Below are positions 32,752 through 45,334 of a stretch of DNA of 64,000 nucleotides, piece after piece. The position numbers and the translations under genes were made by a program. Numbering within the stretch: the first letter of the stretch is position 1; each line of letters opens with the position of its first letter. The stretch lies in contig CM048841.1 of NCBI GenBank assembly GCA_026545765.1, forward strand, positions 6,731,145 through 6,795,144. The letters run 5' to 3'. Below the pieces are notes generated by a model. That model saw nothing but the letters and a program-made list of their open reading frames with translations. It did no database searches and was not told the DNA's origin. Source of the DNA: Plantago major (Eukaryota; Streptophyta; Magnoliopsida; Lamiales; Plantaginaceae).

Positions 32752-35185
32752 ACGAATATTCCATGTGGTAACGGTGAGGATTCGGAAGGATGCCAAGACG
32801 AATCGTCTGCTCTCATCCTGAAATTGGTTGCGATTGCTGCCATACTCGCTGCAGGATTTTGTGGTGTTGGAGTCCCATTAGTCGGCAAAAATCGCCGGTT
32901 CTTACGGACTGAATCCAACCTCTTTGTCATCATAAAGGCGTTTGCTGCTGGTGTCATCCTCGCAACTGGATTCGTCCACATCCTGCCGGATGCCACATCA
33001 GCATTAACGGACCCTTGTCTGAATTTTCCGTGGTTAAAGTTCCCTTTTTCTGGGTTCATTGCGATGATGGCAGCTTTGGCCACGCAGCTGGTTGATTTTC
33101 TGGGAACTCAGTACTACGAGAAGAAGGAGAATAAAAAAAATGAAAATGTTCGGGCTGATCTGTCAGTTGCTGTGTCAGAATCGGAGATAGTCCCAGTAGA
33201 GACAGGAAGTTGTAGCACGGAAGTGTTTGAGGAAGACAAAGGTAGTGCAATGCACATTGTGGGAATGTATGCTCATGTGGCACATCATGGACACAGCCAC
33301 CCACAAGAACAAGGGGAAGGGCATCAAGCAGAGCAGGGGCATGGTCACTCGCACTCGCATGTGATTAGGGGTGGAGACGAGGATGGTATCAGACACATTG
33401 TTGTTTCGCAAGTAAGCCTGTATTTATCATTTTGTACATCTTAGTATAGCAATTAGACTTCTGAGATGTTACGAACACTTTCTGTTTATATCTAATTATT
33501 TCTGCCTCACATGACATGAAAATATTATGAGGTCGACATAGTCGTAGAATAAACTTCTGTGGTTAACAAGGTCTTCTAAGGGAATCATAGTATATGGTAT
33601 TTTTATCAAGTATAATTAATGTAACTTCCATGAAAACCTACAAATTAAGATGAATGTGCATATTTGTGGTGGTATATATAACAAAAAAGATAAAATTATT
33701 GATCTAGGGGAAAATGAAACCACAATACTGTCGGAATTGGATGCATTGTTTTGGTTCAATCTGTGACTTGTTAATCTGCATTTGAGCCCTCGAGAAAGCC
33801 TCATTGCCTGGGTACAGAATAGGCACGGCCCTACTTTGCGCTTATTTTTTCATCAATACTTGATCAGTCCATTTTAGCGGGTATGTATTCATGCCTGAAC
33901 TGAGTTATAATCTGTAACTTTTACATGGTAAAAGTTATGACCTCTGTCATTCTTAAATTAATATTCGTACTTCAACTTCTTAACTCATCACTAGACGTTA
34001 ATGTCTTTTATTTAGAGTACCTGGATGAACTTGCTCTTTTTTGATGTTGTAATTATTCTCGAAGCTAACTTTACTCAGTTCGTGCTTTCTGTACTGGGCC
34101 AGTTATAACGTACTGTATAACCTATGATGTGATTTTTTATATCTTCGTCAAATATATCTCATTACTAGTATATATTTTATGTTGATTTTATCTATCATCT
34201 ATGCCTGTTTTACTGGAAGGAACCTGTTGTTTTCCTACACCTAGTACCTTGTAAAAACCAGATTACTTGGTACGATTCTGATATTAATATGTGAAAAATA
34301 ACTAATTCTGGAGCAGAACTGTTGACAGAAGTATGTATGATAGTTTGCAATTGCATTGTTGATTATGGAATGTTTTCCGCAAGCTCTATCAATAATGCCC
34401 TAATGATTCATTTGGTGAGACTGAAAAACATCCCAATCCAACTTAATCATCCGAGTTCACTACGATGCCATACTAATGATATTGTTTTCAATTTTAATAT
34501 ATACGCTAATCAAACTTGAGCTATCTAAAACTAATGGCAGCACTACAACACCTATAACTGATGGTAAATTGTGATCTTTGAGAATTGAGATCAATGCATG
34601 CAGAAATGCTGAAGAAAATGAAACAACTCAAGTCATTAGGTCAAAAGCCATGCAATGATTTCTACTTGTTAATGATTGTGTTAAAGGATCCGCCATGTTG
34701 ATTATTGACTAAACGCTAATCTTTTACAGGTTCTCGAACTTGGGATAGTTTCACACTCTGTCATCATTGGATTATCACTGGGAGTTTCACGTAGCCCTTG
34801 TACGGTACGCCCATTGATTGGAGCTTTATCATTCCATCAATTCTTTGAAGGTTTTGCTCTGGGAGGGTGCATCTCACAAGCCAGATTTGGAACCCTTCGG
34901 TCAACCATAATGGCATGCTGTTTTGCCATAACTACACCATTGGGAATAGCAGTTGGGATTGGTATATCTTCAATTTACAATGTGAATAGCCCTAGAGCTC
35001 GGGTCATTGAAGGCATCTTTGACTCGATATCTGCTGGAATTCTTATTTACATGGCTTTAGTGGATTTGATAGCAGCCGATTTCTTGAGTAAGAAACTGAG
35101 CTGCAACTTGAGGCTCCAAGTTGCATCTTATTTTACTCTCGTCCTTGGTGCAATATTGATGTCTTCACTTGCAATATGGGCTTAA
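32752..35185 (+). CDS. ZIP-family zinc/iron transporter, two coding exons, about 371 aa
   Basis: Coding exons are 32752-33411 and 34730-35185. The intron begins GTAAGC and ends TTTACAG, phase 0. The protein should carry zinc or related divalent metals into the cytoplasm. Visible parts: membrane segments at about residues 22-45, 57-79 ([20 protein letters not shown]) and 99-117. A long cytoplasmic loop has a His-rich cluster (HHGHSH, HGHSHSH, about 177-203). The ZIP signature helices follow, with metal-binding His229 ([10 protein letters not shown]) and His256/Glu260 (HQFFEG). Three more helices end in SLAIWA, the usual plant ZIP terminus. The FPWLKFPF and [11 protein letters not shown] words are closest to the ZIP4/IRT3 branch as I remember it. 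The start is uncertain: an upstream exon may add a few residues or a signal peptide. All key residues are present. Confidence 0.9.
33412..34729 (+). other. Intron of the ZIP gene, 1.3 kb
   Basis: The intron is AT-rich with no open frame of note. It holds AGGTCGACAT (33530-33539), one base off the palindromic zinc-deficiency element RTGTCGACAY of plant bZIP19/23 targets. Confidence 0.7.
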
Positions 35186-36349
35186 CTAAGTTGAGCAATT
35201 GAAAGAACAACTCTGTTGTGCTTAAGGTGATCCAATGGTCTTTTGCTGATCATGCGCTGACTCCAGCCAAATATTGCATCTGTTTCGCCCTAGTTTAGGA
35301 ACTCGTGTGAGGCGAAGCCATAAAAAACATGTGGGAGCGAATCGTGTCCAAGGGGACATGATCGAACCGTGACCTTGTTGTCCAGGAATTATCCAAATAA
35401 CATGCTTCTGGAGTTAACAAAATTTTAAAGCTGCATGCAGTTTCATTGTCTTGCTTTTGATATCCATCTGTGTGTGGTGCCATATTAGCCAAGTCACATA
35501 ATTTAACTTTCTCATTTGAGTATATCCCTCATGCTATTGTAACACCGAAGGTGTTTGTTATCATTTTCTAGTTGATAATATAATTTAATTGAATATTTTA
35601 TATTTTTTGTTTATATTTAATTCGTAATCAAAGTTGGAGATGATTAATCGAAAAAAGTTAAAATGAAAAACATGATATGAAACGGAGGAAGTAGTATTCT
35701 TTTGCCATATGTTTGATATCCTAATAAAATTCCCTCCACATAAGTTTGAAAATCCAAAGCAAGAAAATGAAACTCCATAGCTTTAAATTTTTATGGAAGC
35801 TTTGAAAGTGAGTTGTGGTGAAGTTTCCCTAATTTAAATTAAGTTAATCAGAATTAGCATCTAAGTGTAGAATTTAAAATAATTTACGGGATCTTCTAAA
35901 AAGTAATTTTACAGGATCAAAAGTGAAGTAAAACCTTAGTAACATAATTCTTCATCTCCGGAGCTTTTTTCACGTTCCGAGTGCGAATCCACGCTCCGAG
36001 CTTGAGAGCTTCACTAATTCTCGACTTATGATTTCTTAGTTCTCGAATTAAGTTTTCTTAGTTCATCGTCGGAGAATTTTAGGAGTAAATTTCAATTTTA
36101 GGGGTCTCATTTTTTACAAGGCATTGTTAAAATGATTTGAACATAATAAACTTGAGATTTCTTATTTAGCATCGCATAGGTGGTCGAGAACAATGAAAAA
36201 AAATATGAAAAATCAAAGTAGAAATTTCAGCTATAAAAAATTACGATATAATTTGAGAAGTAAATATCATATTATCTTTGAATATAGAACTAGAATATCT
36301 CCAAAAAAAAAAAATTAATAAGTTTTCTTTAGAACAATATAAGTATATA
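35186..36349. other. ZIP 3' flank and AT-rich intergenic DNA
   Basis: The probable 3' UTR runs to about 35580. On its minus strand near 35350-35375 there is a GGTTCGATC word like a pol III B box, but no full SINE is visible. A Stowaway-like right end (AAACGGAGGAAGTA, about 35675-35690) is unpaired. Nothing else is recognised. Confidence 0.5.
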
Positions 36350-39181
36350 ATTATAATTTAAATTGTTCTTTCATAACCTTAATCCCGAAAACCAAAAATC
36401 CTACTGCTATTGAAGAATTTAGACCCATCTTGTTAATCGGTAGTATTTACAAAGTGGTGTCTAAAGTTCTTGCAAACCGATTGTCAAAGGTCTTGGAGGA
36501 GGTGATCTCTAAAAGTCAGTCTGCCTTCATAGGTGAGCGAAACATTCTTGACGGGGTTGTGGTGGCCAACGAGGTGGTGGATGAGGCAAAGAAGAGAAAA
36601 AAGAGCCTTTTCTTGTTCAAGGCCGATTTTGAAAAAGCCTATGATTCAGTCAGTTGGGAGTTTCTGATAGGAATGATGGAAAAATATGGGCTTCGGTAAA
36701 AAGTGGTGTAAATGGATAAATGAATGCATCTCGACGACGGAGGCTGCAGTGATTATTAATGGGAGCCCGACAAGTAATTTTCAGATGAAACGGGGTTTAC
36801 GACAAGGCGATCCGCTATCACCGTTTTTATTCCTCATTGTGGCAGAAGGGTTAAGCCGAATGATGCAGAAAGCTCGCAATAATCAGTTGTTTAAACCTTG
36901 TTTGGTGGGCAGAGCGAAAGTGGAGATCTCACACCTACAGTTTGCTGACGACTCTTTATTCTTTGGAGAGGCAGTGGAGTCTAATCTGAGGACTTTGAAA
37001 AGTGTCTTGCGATGTTTCGAATGGTACTCTGGACTAAAGATCAACTTTCATAAAAGTTGTCTGATCGCAATCGGTGTGGAGAGAGTCTGTGTATCTAGGT
37101 GGGCTGAAATTCTAAATTGTAAGTGTCTTGAAGCCTTTTCCATATCTGGGTGCCAAAGGTGTGAAATCTGGTGAAAAAAGGTTTGGCAAAAGTTGAAGAC
37201 AAATTGAAAAATCGATCGGACTTGGGAAAAGCGATTACCTCTCTTTCGGAGGGCGTCTGGTTCTTCTGAATTCAGTGCTCTCTTCTCTTCCGACATATTT
37301 TCTTTCCTTTTATAAACTACCAATCAACGTCCTGAACCGTTTGACTAGCCTTCAGAGGAACTTTCTCTTGGGGGGGGGGGGGGGGATCTGGAAGATAAGC
37401 GGAAAATTGCGGGGGTTAATTGGGAAGTTGTGTGTCGGTCTAAGAGTGAAGGCGGGCGGGGGGTCAAAGATTTGAAATGTTTCAATTTGTCGATGTTGGG
37501 TAAATGGGCGTGGAATCATTATCCGGGGTGGGAGTGTTTGTGGTTACAGGTGTTGGAATCAAAGTATGGTAGTTTCAGTCTTTGTGTTGATGAAATGGTT
37601 AATGGTAAATCTAGAGATAAGTTGTGGTCGTCTTGGTGGCGGGATCTCGTCAGTCTAGTAGGTAGAGAGAGGTGGTTTAGGGAAGGTCTGGTGAGAAAAG
37701 TTGGGGACGGTTTGGGGACTAGGTTTTGGAAAGATGAATGGGTGAGTGCTGGCTTGAGACTTTTGGATGTTTTCCCGCGTCTGTATAGTTTGGAATTAGA
37801 GAAAAATTGTTGGGTAGGGCAGAGATTGTCTAAGGAAAATGAGAACACTGTCTTTAAGGGGTCTTGGAGAAGGTCTCTCTTTGTGTGGGAGGAACAGTTG
37901 GTTGAAAACTTAAAATGTTTAATTCTTAAACCAAATTGTCTTTCACAGGTACCGGATAAATGGATGTGGAAGCTGACTGTGGATCAACAGTACTCGGTGA
38001 AATCTGGGTATAATAACTTGCGGTTGCTCAATCAAGAAAGACAAGAAGAGCAGCCTGAGTGGACGTCGGCTGCCTGGAATAATTTCGTACCTTTGAAGAT
38101 CAATGCCTTTTGCTGGAGAATTATGCTTGATCGTGTACCAACCTTGGTTAATTTGCGAAAAAGGAATGTAATCTGGCAAGATGAGGATGCTTGGTGTCGT
38201 CTATGTAATGAAGAATTGTCAGAAACAGTAGCACACTTGTTTGGTGAATGTAAGGTGAGCTGGGAAGTGTGGAGAAATGGGTAATTGGTCGAATAAATAT
38301 CAATATGGGTGGGAGTCTTGAAGACAATTTGCGTTCGTTTGAGTTGTTAGTTCCTGTAAAATGGCGGAAAATCTGGCAGATATTTTGGAATGCAACTATT
38401 TGGTTTATTTGGATTATGCGCAACGAGGTGTATTTTAAAGGCGCAAAGTTCGAACCTATGGAGGTAGTGGAAAAGATCAAAGCAATTCATGGGGCCCCGG
38501 TGAAGAACCATAAAGCGTAGGCTAGCTACTCTTTCACCGATTGGGAAATCTGCCTGAAAGGAGTGCTTAATTTACTGATGGCATAGGCGTGTTCGGTTTC
38601 TGGGAACTGTGACAGAATCTGGATTGATGTCTCCTTACTGTTTTGGCTGAAACTGAGGCCGATTCTGTTTTCTGGTAGCTGAGGTCGTTTCTGGTTGAGG
38701 TCTGCCTGCGGTTCTGGTTGAGGTTAGTACAGTAATTTTCCATTACAGTTTAGTGGATTCACCCCGCTATTTTTGCTGTTCCGATTCACTTGGATGGACA
38801 TCATCACCCTTTTCTTCCTTCCTTGCTTGGGTGGTATTCCTCCATCTGGGTTTACATTTTTACCTCCTAATTCTTGGCGTGGTAGCTCGTTACCGCGACA
38901 TGCTAGATGATGGAGGTTTGGTGTTTTTTGTCGGAATGGGTAAAATAGGGGTTCCGGTTGGGTTTGGCTGAGCTGTGGTGGGTGTTTGTCACTGTCTTTA
39001 TTCATTTTGCTTTTATCGGTTGGAGTTTTGTTTTCTATGCTATTATCCTGTTCTTGATATCCTGTGTTTTGATGAGGTTTGTATTTGGAACAAGAATTGT
39101 ACTCTATGTAATTTTTAGAACATTCCTGATGTTCGTGATAAGTGATATAAATTTTTACTTCTTCAAAAAAAAAAAAAAAAA
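36350..39181 (+). mobile_element. 5'-truncated L1-type LINE with 17-A tail
   Basis: It starts within RT (word FITLIPKTK near 36370) and continues with [16 protein letters not shown], then the GLRQGDPLSPFLF and FADDSLFF active-site region (about 36790-36960). The zinc-binding tail (CRLCNEELSETVAHLF, about 38190-38245) follows, then a 3' UTR and a tail of A at 39165-39181. Frames change near 36700, 37140 and 37300-37450. The third shift is at a run of 16 G (37370-37385). AAGTATAT occurs at 36341-36348 and again at 39180-39187 and may be a short target duplication. It has no RNase H domain, unlike the LINE at 27492-28809. Confidence 0.88.
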
Positions 39182-39325
39182 GTATATGCTACAACAACCG
39201 CTCTATATACGCTCCCGCTCCCAAATATTTTTGAATTTGCCGAATTCTCGCTCTCGCTCCCGTTCCCGCTCTTGTGCTCGAATTCGCTCTATGTGACTAA
39301 GAGTAAAACACGCATATAAAAAATA

Positions 39326-39523
39326 CTCCCTCCATTTCGGAAAAAGTGTTACAATTTGGATTTGCACCAATTTTCAGAAAAAGTAGAAAGTACAAGTGGG
39401 CCCCATGATTATTAGAGATTAAATGAGTGGCATATTGTAATAAAAGTGAAAGGTAGGGAGTTTTATTATTTAATTAGTTTCCATAAACGGAAAGTTGTAA
39501 CACTTTTTCTGAAATAGAGCGAG
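39326..39523. mobile_element. Stowaway MITE, 198 bp, upstream of the cyclin T gene
   Basis: CTCCCTCCATTTCGGAAAA at the left end and its inverted copy at the right (TTTTCTGAAATAGAGCGAG) are flanked by TA (39324-39325 and 39524-39525). It ends only about 140 bases before the TATA box of the next gene. Confidence 0.85.
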
Positions 39524-39665
39524 TACTATGTATCAACTTTAAATTTGGATCCAGGTCGAGTTTTAAGTAGATTACCAAACAATCGGATAATTTTTGTCAT
39601 AAATTAAGTCTTGAACCCGAAAAACTCAGGTAGAGTCAAGAATTAGGTTTAAAAATACAGTATGA

Positions 39666-39673
39666 TATAAAAA
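39666..39673 (+). promoter_or_regulatory. TATA box of the cyclin T gene
   Basis: TATAAAAA lies about 85 bases before a donor at 39754 (TTCG then GTGAGTG). This fits a short non-coding first exon. Confidence 0.55.
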
Positions 39674-39728
39674 TCGAGCTGGTTCGGTTCTGGACGCCAC
39701 CGCCGTCTGACGCCTCCGTCACCGTCGT

Positions 39729-41008
39729 ATGTTCTACCGGCAGCGGAAATTCGGTGAGTGTTTCTATCTGTCCCTTCTAATTACGTTATTTCTCTCTCAA
39801 TTTTTTCCCTTTTCCTTTAATTTTCCGATTCAAGTTAATCATTCGCTAATGCTCGTTCATGTAGATTGTTTAGTTGTACGTCGATTGAATGTGACCCTCT
39901 GTTTTGTATTGTTTTGTTCCATCAGGTTTAATTGACAATCACTTGTGAATTAAAGTTGTTTGGCATGAAACTAAACAACTCTGTTAAGTCGCTCTCATAA
40001 AACCAACCGAGTTACTATGCATTTGTTAAAGTCGGATGCCATATAAATCATTCTGCTTGATTACTTCTGAAAGACTATGATTTGGGGAGCTATGCATATA
40101 GTTTCTGAATTGAGCATTTGCAGTTCTGAAAACATTAGCTGTAGGTTAGCTCCCGGAATTTTAATCAGAGAGAGTATTCGGTGTTTTCCTTTGATTCCTG
40201 ATAGGTGTGGGTGAGACAAATATATTGTTTAATTTTTCATTATCAGTTTGTGGGAACTGATACTGATTATGAAAAATTGTCTAACAAACTGTACGTCTGT
40301 GTTTAACGCTGAACCTTTTTGTGGACATATATTTGTAATTTTGTTTCACTTATACTTCCATTCTACTACTGTCATGGATGTGTCCCTGCAACTATTGCTA
40401 CCTCCTGATTCATGTCGTCTGTTTGCTCTGTTGTTGCTGGTTCTCTTGGATCATCTAATATCGTGCAGGCCGTCAAGTTCCCCTTTCTTTCAAAATCAAT
40501 ATCATTGTCTCTTGCATCCTTGGTCATGTATGCATATGCTCAGTGAATTAGCTAACCCTTGTTGTCATTAACTCATTATCCTTACTTTTTGAACGTTAAC
40601 TGCTTTATGTGATTATGTGAGGTGTGGGTGCGCTATTCGATATCACTATCTTGTAAGTTCACGGTTTCATGAATGCCTATCCTGGATTTGTATAATGTGC
40701 GCATGACTTATTAGCTCCAGTAACTTACCAATCTTACTGATAATATCATAATAATAAAGTTGATAATGGCATATCTGTAGTCTTAATATGACAATGTCAG
40801 AACTCTACAACATGGCCTCAGCATTAATTTCCAGTTTTGCTTCATATATTGTCTCTTTAACATAAGATATCATTCGGTTGAAAATTTCTCATTTCATCGG
40901 AATCATTTAATGTTTTAGACATATCTTCAGTTTCTACCTTTGTTTACAAATATAGTTAAATGTTCTCCTACATATCTGCTATTAGGAAAAAGAGATGTTA
41001 ATGGCTAA
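39729..41008 (+). promoter_or_regulatory. Overlapping upstream reading frame in the cyclin T leader
   Basis: An ATG at 39729 in the first exon opens 8 codons to the donor at 39754. After splicing to 40986 the frame continues and stops at TAA 41006-41008. This gives a 15-codon upstream frame that overlaps the main ATG (40995) out of frame. It would be expected to reduce translation of the cyclin. Confidence 0.45.
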
Positions 41009-44000
41009 GATTCTCAGTGGTGAGCCCTCATATCATGGAACATCTGAAGGGAACTATAAGGATTTTGTTGAAAATCCAGGAGAAGGTGCTGGGAGATGGT
41101 ATTTTACGAGAAAGGAAATTGAAGAGGATTCCCCCTCTAGACGAGATGGTATGGATTTGAAGAAAGAGACTTACCTGCGCAAGTCATACTGTGCTTTCCT
41201 ACAAGATTTAGGGATGCGGCTCAAAGTGTAAGTTCTCTTTCTTGCATTCGCACTTTTTTCAAATTTTACGTTTGCCACAGTGAACATTGCATATGCACTA
41301 TGCTTGCTACATGGATAGTTGATACTACATTAATATACAGTTCTAGCACCTATGTGACATGTTCGTACCACAATATATGGCATACCTTATATTGTCTGTT
41401 TTCTCTTAAAACACTTCCCTGCTACCATCAGATCTTATGAGTCTATGCAAAACAATTTATATTAGTACATTACCTGATGCAGGCCTCAGCTAACAATTGC
41501 TACAGCAATTATATTTTGTCACCGTTTCTATCTCTGCCAGTCCCATGCGAAGAATGATAGGAGGGTGAGTAATGAGTTTGTACTTATTCTCTTTGCTATT
41601 AGTTTGTTTTGATTTATAAACCATATGGTACGTTGTAGGTGAATGAACATGATAATGTTTGGTTTGATTTATAAAACTATATGGTATGTTGTAGGTGAAT
41701 GAACGTGATAATATGGTGTTTTTTGTGAAATTTATTGCTCGGTGCATTTCTTATGTTTTCTTTAATGAATTTGCAAGTATGCTTCAGATCTTTTATAAGA
41801 ACATAGTGCACGGGTCTTATTTCCCATTCTTATATAGAATGTTACTGCACATTGATACAAAAACAAGAATAATAATGTGATTTGGCGCTTTGCTCTAGTT
41901 TTAAGCCACTTGCCTACATTTTCAGTTTCTGCAAAGCGTGAATTCTGCCTGATAAATCTATAGCTTCCTGCATAATATTTTAACACAGTTGTCACTAGGT
42001 TTCCTTACCTCTACCTGTTCTAAAGAATCTTCTTGAGCTTGTGTTGTTGTAGCTTCCTTACCTTTGGTTGCTCATGTCTGGTTACCATTTTTTAGCAAAC
42101 TGTGAACAACTAGGATAGCCTCAGTTATATCTCTTTTGGAACTTTTCAGTTTGAAATTGTACTTTCCAAATAAAGAAATTTCGGTATTTTGGTGATCTAT
42201 CAGTGCGGTGATTTTGTCTCCGTATTGGAATTTACATGAGATTTGTTTCTTTATAAAACGTGCAAATAACAGGGAAGAAGAGCTTATATATAAAATTATT
42301 GTAGGATTATTGGAATATGAAGAAAAAAGTTTGAACTTACGATAGCACACACTTCAATAAACAGCAATTGCAGTCTTGAGTTACTTGATATTACTTGTAA
42401 CATTACTTCAAGTGTTAAATTCTTTTTCTTACTAACACATGAATTATTTTGCAGATTATTGCCACAGCATGTATGTTTCTTGCAGGGAAGGTTGAAGAAA
42501 CTCCCCGATCTCTAAAAGATGTAATCTTTGTGTCATATCAAATTAGACATAAAAGAGATAAAACAGCTGTACAAAGGATCAAGCACAAGGTTTGTACGTT
42601 AAGTCTGTTTCTTATTCCTTTTTTTCTTCCTTTTTTACTTGTGGGCTTAGTATCTTCAGCGTGGGTCCCTTTTCTCATTTATGTGTGCATTGATTCCATT
42701 CCTTTAGGTGCCTTATCCAAAGCTACAATGTGCAGATTAATTCAAACTTTGTACTTCGTTTTTTGAGGCATGAAAAAAAATGATAGTGAAATGTGTCTTA
42801 ATTCTTAATCTGTAATTTGTGCAGGAGATATATGAACAACAAAAGGAGCTCGTTTTGCTGTGTGAAATAGGTGTTCTTGCAACCCTTGGCTTTGATCTCA
42901 ATGTACAGCATCCATACAAACCCCTTGTTCTGGCATTAAAAAAATTTGATGTTGAAAAAGCTCTAGTCAAAGTTGCTTGGAATTTTGTTAATGATGGGTA
43001 TGGTGTTACCTCTTATAGTTTTATTTAGTGCTTATCCATGGCCTATCTTCTTTATCCCCGTTTGACCTGGGAGCCGCATGCAGGCTTCGAACATCAATTA
43101 GCCTGCAGTATAAGGCCCCTCAAATTGCAGCGGGTGCTATTTTCCTGGCTGCCAAGTTTCTCAAAGTAGAGCTTCAATTTGACATTGAGAAGGTTTTGGT
43201 ACAGGAGTTTGACATCACACAACGCCAATTGGCTGGTTGGTGATTTGCCTTTGCTACCATTGGTTGCTTTTACAAAAAAAATATGTATATCATTTTTATT
43301 CATGAGTATTAACAACATATGGCAAATATTTCAAAAAAGGTGTTTGGAAAAGAAGTTTGAGAATGAAAAAGATTTACTATATACACGATTTATCATCTGA
43401 ACTCATTGGAGGAGACAAGGGGAGGGGCTGAGGATTATGTCCATTGATTATTTAAACTCAAATACCAGAGAAAATATGAATGAAAATCCCCCTGTTACAG
43501 TTGTTTTTGTATTTTTATTTTTCATTTTGGTATGGAGTTTGTTATTGAGGATCCTGACTAACATCATGAATTCATGATATCATGAACTAGGTCTGACCTC
43601 CATGTCAAATATTTGAAAATGACAGCTCCTAACTGAACTCTATTCCTGTATTCCGTTACTAAATCTAGTGGAAACAGTGACGAGAAGGCTGTGCATGTCA
43701 CTGCTATGTTATTTTCTTTTGCAGCTTGATATTAGGAGACAGTATTATATGTGGTTAAGTACATGTATGATCCAAAGATTTAATAACCCAGGTAGTTTGA
43801 ACAAGTTTCTATGAAGTTATTTAGTCATTCAAGATTTTAATTGCAAACTTCAGGAAGTGATGGTTATATTCCGGTGCAGGTTTGTGATATTACCTAGAAC
43901 ATAAGATCGTACGGGTGATATCCTTGAATAGGTTGTTATTTGAACTGCATTGCTCGCAATTCATGTATTCATGTACCTTGCAGATATGAGCAACCAGATA

Positions 44001-44780
44001 TTAGAGCTGTATGAACAGAGCAAAGGGCCACTATCCCAGCCCAGTGAAGTAAGTAGCATCACAGATTGCAAAGGGAATAAGATGAATGATATGCAGCATC
44101 ATGAACGGGAAACAATACCCGACCAGGCATATTCGGGAGAGACTTCAGCTCCAGCAAAATCAACAAATATTGCAGCAATGCATGAGTCAGCTGACACCCC
44201 ACAAATATCTCAGCCCAGTGAAATCAGTAGCATTGCAGCTTGCAAGGGAGATAGCAGGAATGACATCCGGCACCATGAACAAGAGCAGATGCCTTGCCTG
44301 TCTAATTCGAGAGAGACTTCAGCTCAACCTGAATTGGCAAAGAGTGCAGCAAAGGACAATTCAAATGGCAGAAATCTGTTGAAAAATGATGTAACAGTTA
44401 CTGAGTCGTCAAAAGATGCCATTAAAAAGCTCAACACTGAGAAGCTCAGAGCAGCCTTTGAACAGAGGAAGGCCCGTGGGGATATAACGCATAAAATGGA
44501 AGACTCTATGGATGAACTTGAGAGGGAACTAGAAGATGTTGAAGTCCCAACTGGGAACAAGAAGATCAAGTGTGAAATAAAGCAAAGTTGTTCGAGACCT
44601 CCAGATGTACCTGAGCACGAGAACTCTCATCGCGTAGAGTACCCCAATGTGGCTGGAGATGATTTAGCTACTGTAGAAGCTGGGGAAATCGAACCGCCTT
44701 ATGATTCAAACACGGGACTTTATCAGTCGCCTTCACCAGCCACCCGTAAGAGGAAGGTGGGTAGTCCGTTGGATAAATAG
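40995..44780 (+). CDS. CYCT1: Cyclin T1-like protein, P-TEFb regulatory subunit, six coding exons, 523 aa
   Basis: Coding exons are 40995-41227, 41483-41564, 42455-42589, 42825-42997, 43084-43235 and 43984-44780. All introns are GT-AG and all junctions keep the frame. A non-coding first exon ends at 39753. The product should bind a CDK9-type kinase (plant CDKC) and support transcription elongation in the nucleus. The N-terminal cyclin box (about residues 34-150) has [30 protein letters not shown] and [11 protein letters not shown], all classic for plant cyclin T. The second box (about 155-265) has [30 protein letters not shown] and [12 protein letters not shown]. The tail (from about 270) is polar, with two related SQPSE/ISSI repeats, a Lys/Glu helix near 405-450 and a basic end (RKRKVGSP). 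It resembles Arabidopsis CYCT1;4 and CYCT1;5 in layout and length. Confidence 0.93.
41606..41712 (+). repeat. Tandem duplication of about 54 bp in cyclin T intron
   Basis: The block with GATTTATAAA, TATGGTA and GTTGTAGGTGAATGAAC occurs twice in a row with a few changes. It is likely a local duplication. Confidence 0.7.
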
Positions 44781-45122
44781 TGGGATGGTAGTTGTTATTA
44801 TGGAGTGCACAATCAGTCTGTGATTGTTCGGAAGCCCATAATTGGTAGTATTAGAACCTTGGGATTCTTTCTACTTTTTGAGGAAATAGAAATGAGAAAA
44901 TGCAGTTTTTTGGCCATCTTTTGGGGTCTTACTGAACTTGCATATCATACTTGAAAAAGGAGAAAGCGGAAAGTATATAATCTATCTATACTAACACTAC
45001 TAATTAAATATACTTTATCTCATAATAGGTAGGTAGTAATTTTTCCACAAAATGCTCAACCCCATTATTATCTCACACCGCACCGCATGAAATTAGCACT
45101 TATGCTTTGTTATTACCACTTA
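44781..45122. other. Cyclin T 3' flank
   Basis: Contains the probable 3' UTR of the cyclin gene (to about 44950) and AT-rich sequence. No other gene is seen. Confidence 0.5.
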
Positions 45123-45251
45123 TGATTTGTTATTTTCATTTGAAAATTCATTAATTTCAGTTCATATTCAGTTTTGTTCAATTCAGTTTTACTTAGTTGT
45201 TTTTTATACTATAATTTCATTCAGTTCTGTTCAGACGAAGAGAACAGAGCC
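45123..45251. mobile_element. Degenerate Tourist-like MITE
   Basis: The right end GAACAGAGCC followed by TTA matches the element at 30203-30325. The left end GATTTGTTATTTTCATTTGAA is a worn version, also preceded by TTA. The CAGTT-rich middle is shared. Confidence 0.6.
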
Positions 45252-45334
45252 TTACTAATGTAATTCTTCTCAACACATCAGCACACTAAATTTAGAAAAT
45301 TAGTTTCTATTATCAAACTTTAACTCAATGTTTT

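Noticed and set aside
35345-35380. GGTTCGATC word on the minus strand, as in a SINE or tRNA B box
   Set aside because: No A box at a proper distance, no acceptor-stem pairing and no tail, so neither a tRNA gene nor a SINE is supported.
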